From JBIOYL01 sp044870185 (GTDB taxonomy: Bacteria; Actinomycetota; CALGFH01): 14,820 nt of DNA. The translations under genes and the position numbers were made by a program. The stretch is taken from contig JBIOYL010000146.1 of the NCBI GenBank assembly GCA_044870185.1, positions 1 through 14,820 of the forward strand. Direction: 5' to 3'. Under the pieces are notes generated by a model that ran no database searches, was not told the DNA's origin, and saw only the letters and a list, made by a program, of their open reading frames with translations. Numbering within the stretch: position 1 is the stretch's first letter; the number at the start of each line of letters is the position of its first letter. This document shows positions 13,174 through 14,820 of this stretch, one piece after another.

Positions 13174-14088
13174 ATGGGTGCGCTCGACGAGCTGCAGTCC
13201 GCCGTCGGCCGGATCGCCACCCAGGTGACCGGCGTCGTCGGCATCGGCCGTGGCTGGGGCCGCGGCTCCGGGGTCGTGGTGGCCGAGGGCAGGGTGGCCA
13301 CCAACGCCCACAACATCCGCGGCCAGGAGACCACGGTGGTCTTCGCCGACGGCCGCGCCGCCACCGGGCAGGTGCTCGGCGTCGACGCCGACGGCGACCT
13401 GGCCGTGATCTCGGTCGACACGACCGGCACCACCCCGATCACCTGGCCAGACGGCGCCAGCCCGGCCGCCATCGGGACGCCGGTGTTCGCCCTGGCCAAC
13501 CCGGGCGGCCGCCTGCGGGTGACGTTCGGCCTCGTCTCGGCGGTCGACCGCGCCTTCCGCGGGCCCCGCGGCCGGCGCATCACCGGCAGCATCGAGCACA
13601 GCGCGCCGCTCGGGCGCGGGTCGTCGGGCGGTCCGATCGTCGACGCGAACGGCACGCTGCTCGGCATCAACACCAACCGGCTCGGCGACGGCTTCTACCT
13701 CGCCCTGCCCGCCGACGACGACCTGCGCTCGCGCCTGGACGCGCTGGCCCGCGGCGAGTCGCCCTCCCGGGTCCGCCTGGGCATCGGCATCGCACCGTCC
13801 CGGATGGCCCGCCGGCTGCGCAGCGCGGTCGGTCTGCCCGAGCGCGACGGCCTGCTCGTCCGGGTCGTCGAGAGCGGCAGCCCGGCCGAGCGCGCCGGCC
13901 TGCGCACCGGCGACCTGATCGTCCAGGCCGGCGGGCGGGCCGTCACCAGCGCCGACGAGCTGTACGAGGCGCTCGGCGGCGTCGCCGAGGACGGCACCCT
14001 GGCGCTCGGCGTGGTCCGCGGCACCGACGAGCTGACGGTCAACGTCACCTTCGGCGCGGGCCCGGCGCAGCAGGTCGGCTCGGTCTGA
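13174..14088 (+). CDS. Trypsin-like serine protease with C-terminal PDZ domain (HtrA/DegP-like), no export signal
   Basis: 304 residues from ATG 13174, with GGAGGAGG at 13159-13166. The chymotrypsin-fold domain occupies ~20-195. The triad is visible as His46 in VATNAHNI, Asp75 in DGDLAVISVD and Ser151 in GRGSSGGPIVD. A PDZ domain follows at ~200-295, with LGIGIAPSRMARRLR, GLLVRVVESGSPAERAGL and GDLIVQAGG. This is the domain order of HtrA/DegQ. However, the N-terminus (MGALDELQSAVGRIATQV) has no hydrophobic signal or transmembrane segment, whereas most actinobacterial HtrA proteins are membrane-anchored and extracytoplasmic. A cytoplasmic site is therefore inferred. The 305-residue size is short for HtrA because the N-terminal anchor is missing. 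Its gene is divergent from hxlR across an operator-like palindrome, suggesting inducible expression. Confidence 0.93.
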   Translation: MGALDELQSAVGRIATQVTGVVGIGRGWGRGSGVVVAEGRVATNAHNIRGQETTVVFADGRAATGQVLGVDADGDLAVISVDTTGTTPITWPDGASPAAIGTPVFALANPGGRLRVTFGLVSAVDRAFRGPRGRRITGSIEHSAPLGRGSSGGPIVDANGTLLGINTNRLGDGFYLALPADDDLRSRLDALARGESPSRVRLGIGIAPSRMARRLRSAVGLPERDGLLVRVVESGSPAERAGLRTGDLIVQAGGRAVTSADELYEALGGVAEDGTLALGVVRGTDELTVNVTFGAGPAQQVGSV

Positions 14089-14106
14089 GGGGCACGGCCG
14101 GCCGGT

Positions 14107-14132
14107 GCCGGGGCGGCGTGGCAACGCCCGGC
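14107..14132. terminator. Bidirectional GC-rich hairpin between protease and VOC genes
   Basis: GCCGGGGCG (14107-14115) pairs with CGCCCGGC (14125-14132) with one bulged G and a 9-nt loop. It lies in the 45-nt spacer between two converging stop codons. A second, weaker near-palindrome lies at 14091-14109. No T-tract is present. Confidence 0.45.
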
Positions 14133-14133
14133 A

Positions 14134-14559
14134 TCAGCGGGCGAGGCTGACCGAGCCGTCGTCGTGCAGGGTCCAGTCCGGGTTGTAGGCGATCTCCCAG
14201 GGGTGGCCCTCGGGGTCGACGAACACGCCCGAGTACCCGCCCCAGAAGGTCCTGCCAGCAGGACGCGACACCGTGGCGCCGGCCGCGCCGGCCTGCGCCA
14301 TGACCTCGTCGACCGCCTGCGCGGAGCGGACGTTGTGGGCGAGGGCGACCCCGCCCCAGCCGCCGGCGTCCTCCACGCCGCTGTCCTCGGCGAGCCTGTC
14401 CCGGCCCCACAGGGCCAGGATCGACCCGCCCGTCTGGAAGAACACCACGTCGTCGTCCGGTCCCGCGGTGGTGCTCCAGCCCAACGCCTGGTAGAAGCGG
14501 CGCGCACGGCCAAGGTCCCGGACGCCGAGCGTGACCAGGCTGACCCGTTGCTCCATCAT
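14134..14559 (-). CDS. VOC (glyoxalase-fold) family protein
   Basis: 141 residues from ATG 14559 (or 140 from the adjacent ATG 14556); neither has a clear ribosome binding site. The first module begins VSLVTLGVRDLGRARRFYQA, the second near VALAHNVRSAQAVDEVMAQA. The end GYSGVFVDPEGHPWEIAYNP has the VOC DPEGHPWEI motif, with a Glu in the metal position of the last strand. The first strand lacks the usual metal His, so metal use is uncertain. The style matches the 'glyoxalase' proteins of actinobacteria with a TLHDDGSV-like tail. It is not closely similar to the VOC protein at 5060-5431. Substrate unknown. The gene starts 15 nt from a perfect hairpin that may mark the edge of an insertion sequence, so its original promoter may be displaced or disrupted. 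Confidence 0.9.
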   Translation of the reverse strand: MMEQRVSLVTLGVRDLGRARRFYQALGWSTTAGPDDDVVFFQTGGSILALWGRDRLAEDSGVEDAGGWGGVALAHNVRSAQAVDEVMAQAGAAGATVSRPAGRTFWGGYSGVFVDPEGHPWEIAYNPDWTLHDDGSVSLAR

Positions 14560-14574
14560 GACGCGCCGAGGTGA

Positions 14575-14594
14575 CTGCCGCCTTCAGGCGGCAG
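14575..14594. repeat. Perfect 8-bp hairpin, possible IS200/IS605-type left-end palindrome or leader hairpin
   Basis: CTGCCGCC (14575-14582) pairs perfectly with GGCGGCAG (14587-14594) around a TTCA tetraloop. It lies between the VOC start (14559) and the start of a TnpB-like gene (14680). IS200/IS605 elements carry subterminal hairpins recognised by TnpA; this is a candidate, but the right end is outside the window. Alternatively it could be a leader hairpin of the VOC mRNA. Confidence 0.4.
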
Positions 14595-14664
14595 AGGAAT
14601 CGGCGCTCCACCCCCTTCCACCATCCACAATCGCTGCGGTTGACCACCCACCGGCACAGCCAGC

Positions 14665-14673
14665 TGCGATACT
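14665..14673 (+). promoter_or_regulatory. Extended -10 box placing the tnpB transcript start at its ATG
   Basis: TGC-GATACT (14665-14673) is an extended -10 box ending 6 nt before ATG 14680, which would place transcription start at or next to the first base of the codon. There is no ribosome binding site between them. TTGACC at 14640-14645 is too far (22 nt) for a normal -35. Confidence 0.4.
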
Positions 14674-14679
14674 CCGGCC

Positions 14680-14820
14680 ATGCGACGCGCCTCCAAGTTC
14701 CCCCTGCGCCCCACCAGCAAGCAAACCGCGGCGCTGACCGCGATGCTGGACGATCACCGGCAGCTGGACAACGGCGCCCTGGAGCACCGCCGCACCGCCT
14801 GGCAGCTGCGCGGGGTGACC
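14680..14820 (+). CDS. tnpB: TnpB-like IS200/IS605-family accessory protein (OrfB), 3' end cut by window
   Basis: The first 47 codons from ATG 14680 run open to the window edge. They read MRRASKFPLRPTSKQ, then ALTAMLDDHRQLDNGALEHR and RTAWQLRGVT. The pattern of a basic strand ending in L-x-P-T-x-x-Q, a helix, a short 'LDNGALEHRR' segment (compare the LYNAALEQRR of many TnpB proteins) and W..RG(V/I)(S/T) is characteristic of the N-terminal helix-turn-helix/wedge region of TnpB. TnpB proteins are RNA-guided DNA nucleases encoded with an omega RNA at the element's 3' end; the RuvC catalytic residues and any omega RNA lie beyond the window. No tnpA is seen upstream within 15 kb on this side, so it may be a tnpB-only element. 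No ribosome binding site precedes the ATG. Confidence 0.8.
   Translation, partial: MRRASKFPLRPTSKQTAALTAMLDDHRQLDNGALEHRRTAWQLRGVT

Noticed and set aside
13072..14124. Long upstream extension of the HxlR frame across the protease gene
   Set aside because: It runs antisense through the protease coding sequence; HxlR homology begins only after ATG 13071.

Overview
The window is high-GC DNA (mostly above 70% by eye) in which every convincing gene shows GC-rich third positions, frequent GTG starts and GGAGG-type ribosome binding sites. The gene families point to an actinobacterium, probably a soil lineage (inference): two flavin/F420-type LLM oxidoreductases, a SigX5-type ECF sigma factor with a SnoaL tail, an HxlR regulator, HlyIII/PAQR and several actinobacterial conserved hypotheticals. 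I see no rRNA, tRNA, CRISPR array or prophage module. The only mobile DNA is the start of a TnpB-like (IS200/IS605 OrfB) gene at the right edge.

Layout. 1-454: 3' part of a small membrane protein. 649-2163: a HAL/PAL-superfamily protein that lacks the MIO-forming serine. 2206-3339 (-): a conserved actinobacterial hypothetical. 3498-4514: an ECF sigma factor, overlapped tail to tail by a STAS protein (4425-4796, -). 5060-5431: a VOC protein. 5568-6008: a small conserved hypothetical, overlapping an LLM oxidoreductase (5989-7053, -). 7187-8155: a membrane-anchored alpha/beta hydrolase. 8266-8715 (-): a GNAT acetyltransferase, divergent from a conserved hypothetical (8815-9615). 9702-10430: a Lys/Ala-rich histone-like protein. 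12409 down to 10427 (-): a probable operon of LLM oxidoreductase, HlyIII-like membrane protein and a small winged-helix protein. 12634-13071 (-): an HxlR regulator, divergent across a perfect 12-bp inverted repeat from a PDZ-containing serine protease (13174-14088). 14134-14559 (-): a second VOC protein. 14575-14820: a hairpin and the beginning of tnpB.

How the genes work together. Most are single transcription units in convergent or divergent pairs, many separated by GC-rich hairpins that could end transcription both ways. Four parts look like units: the sigma/STAS overlapping pair; the LLM-HlyIII pair, whose start and stop codons overlap (ATGA), plus its small downstream gene; the GNAT/hypothetical divergent pair; and the HxlR/protease pair, whose shared operator predicts autoregulation and control of an HtrA-like protease that has no export signal.

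The points most worth following are the HAL-like protein with three altered catalytic positions, the HxlR operator with its protease, the overprinted STAS tail, and the apparently leaderless tnpB next to a perfect hairpin.
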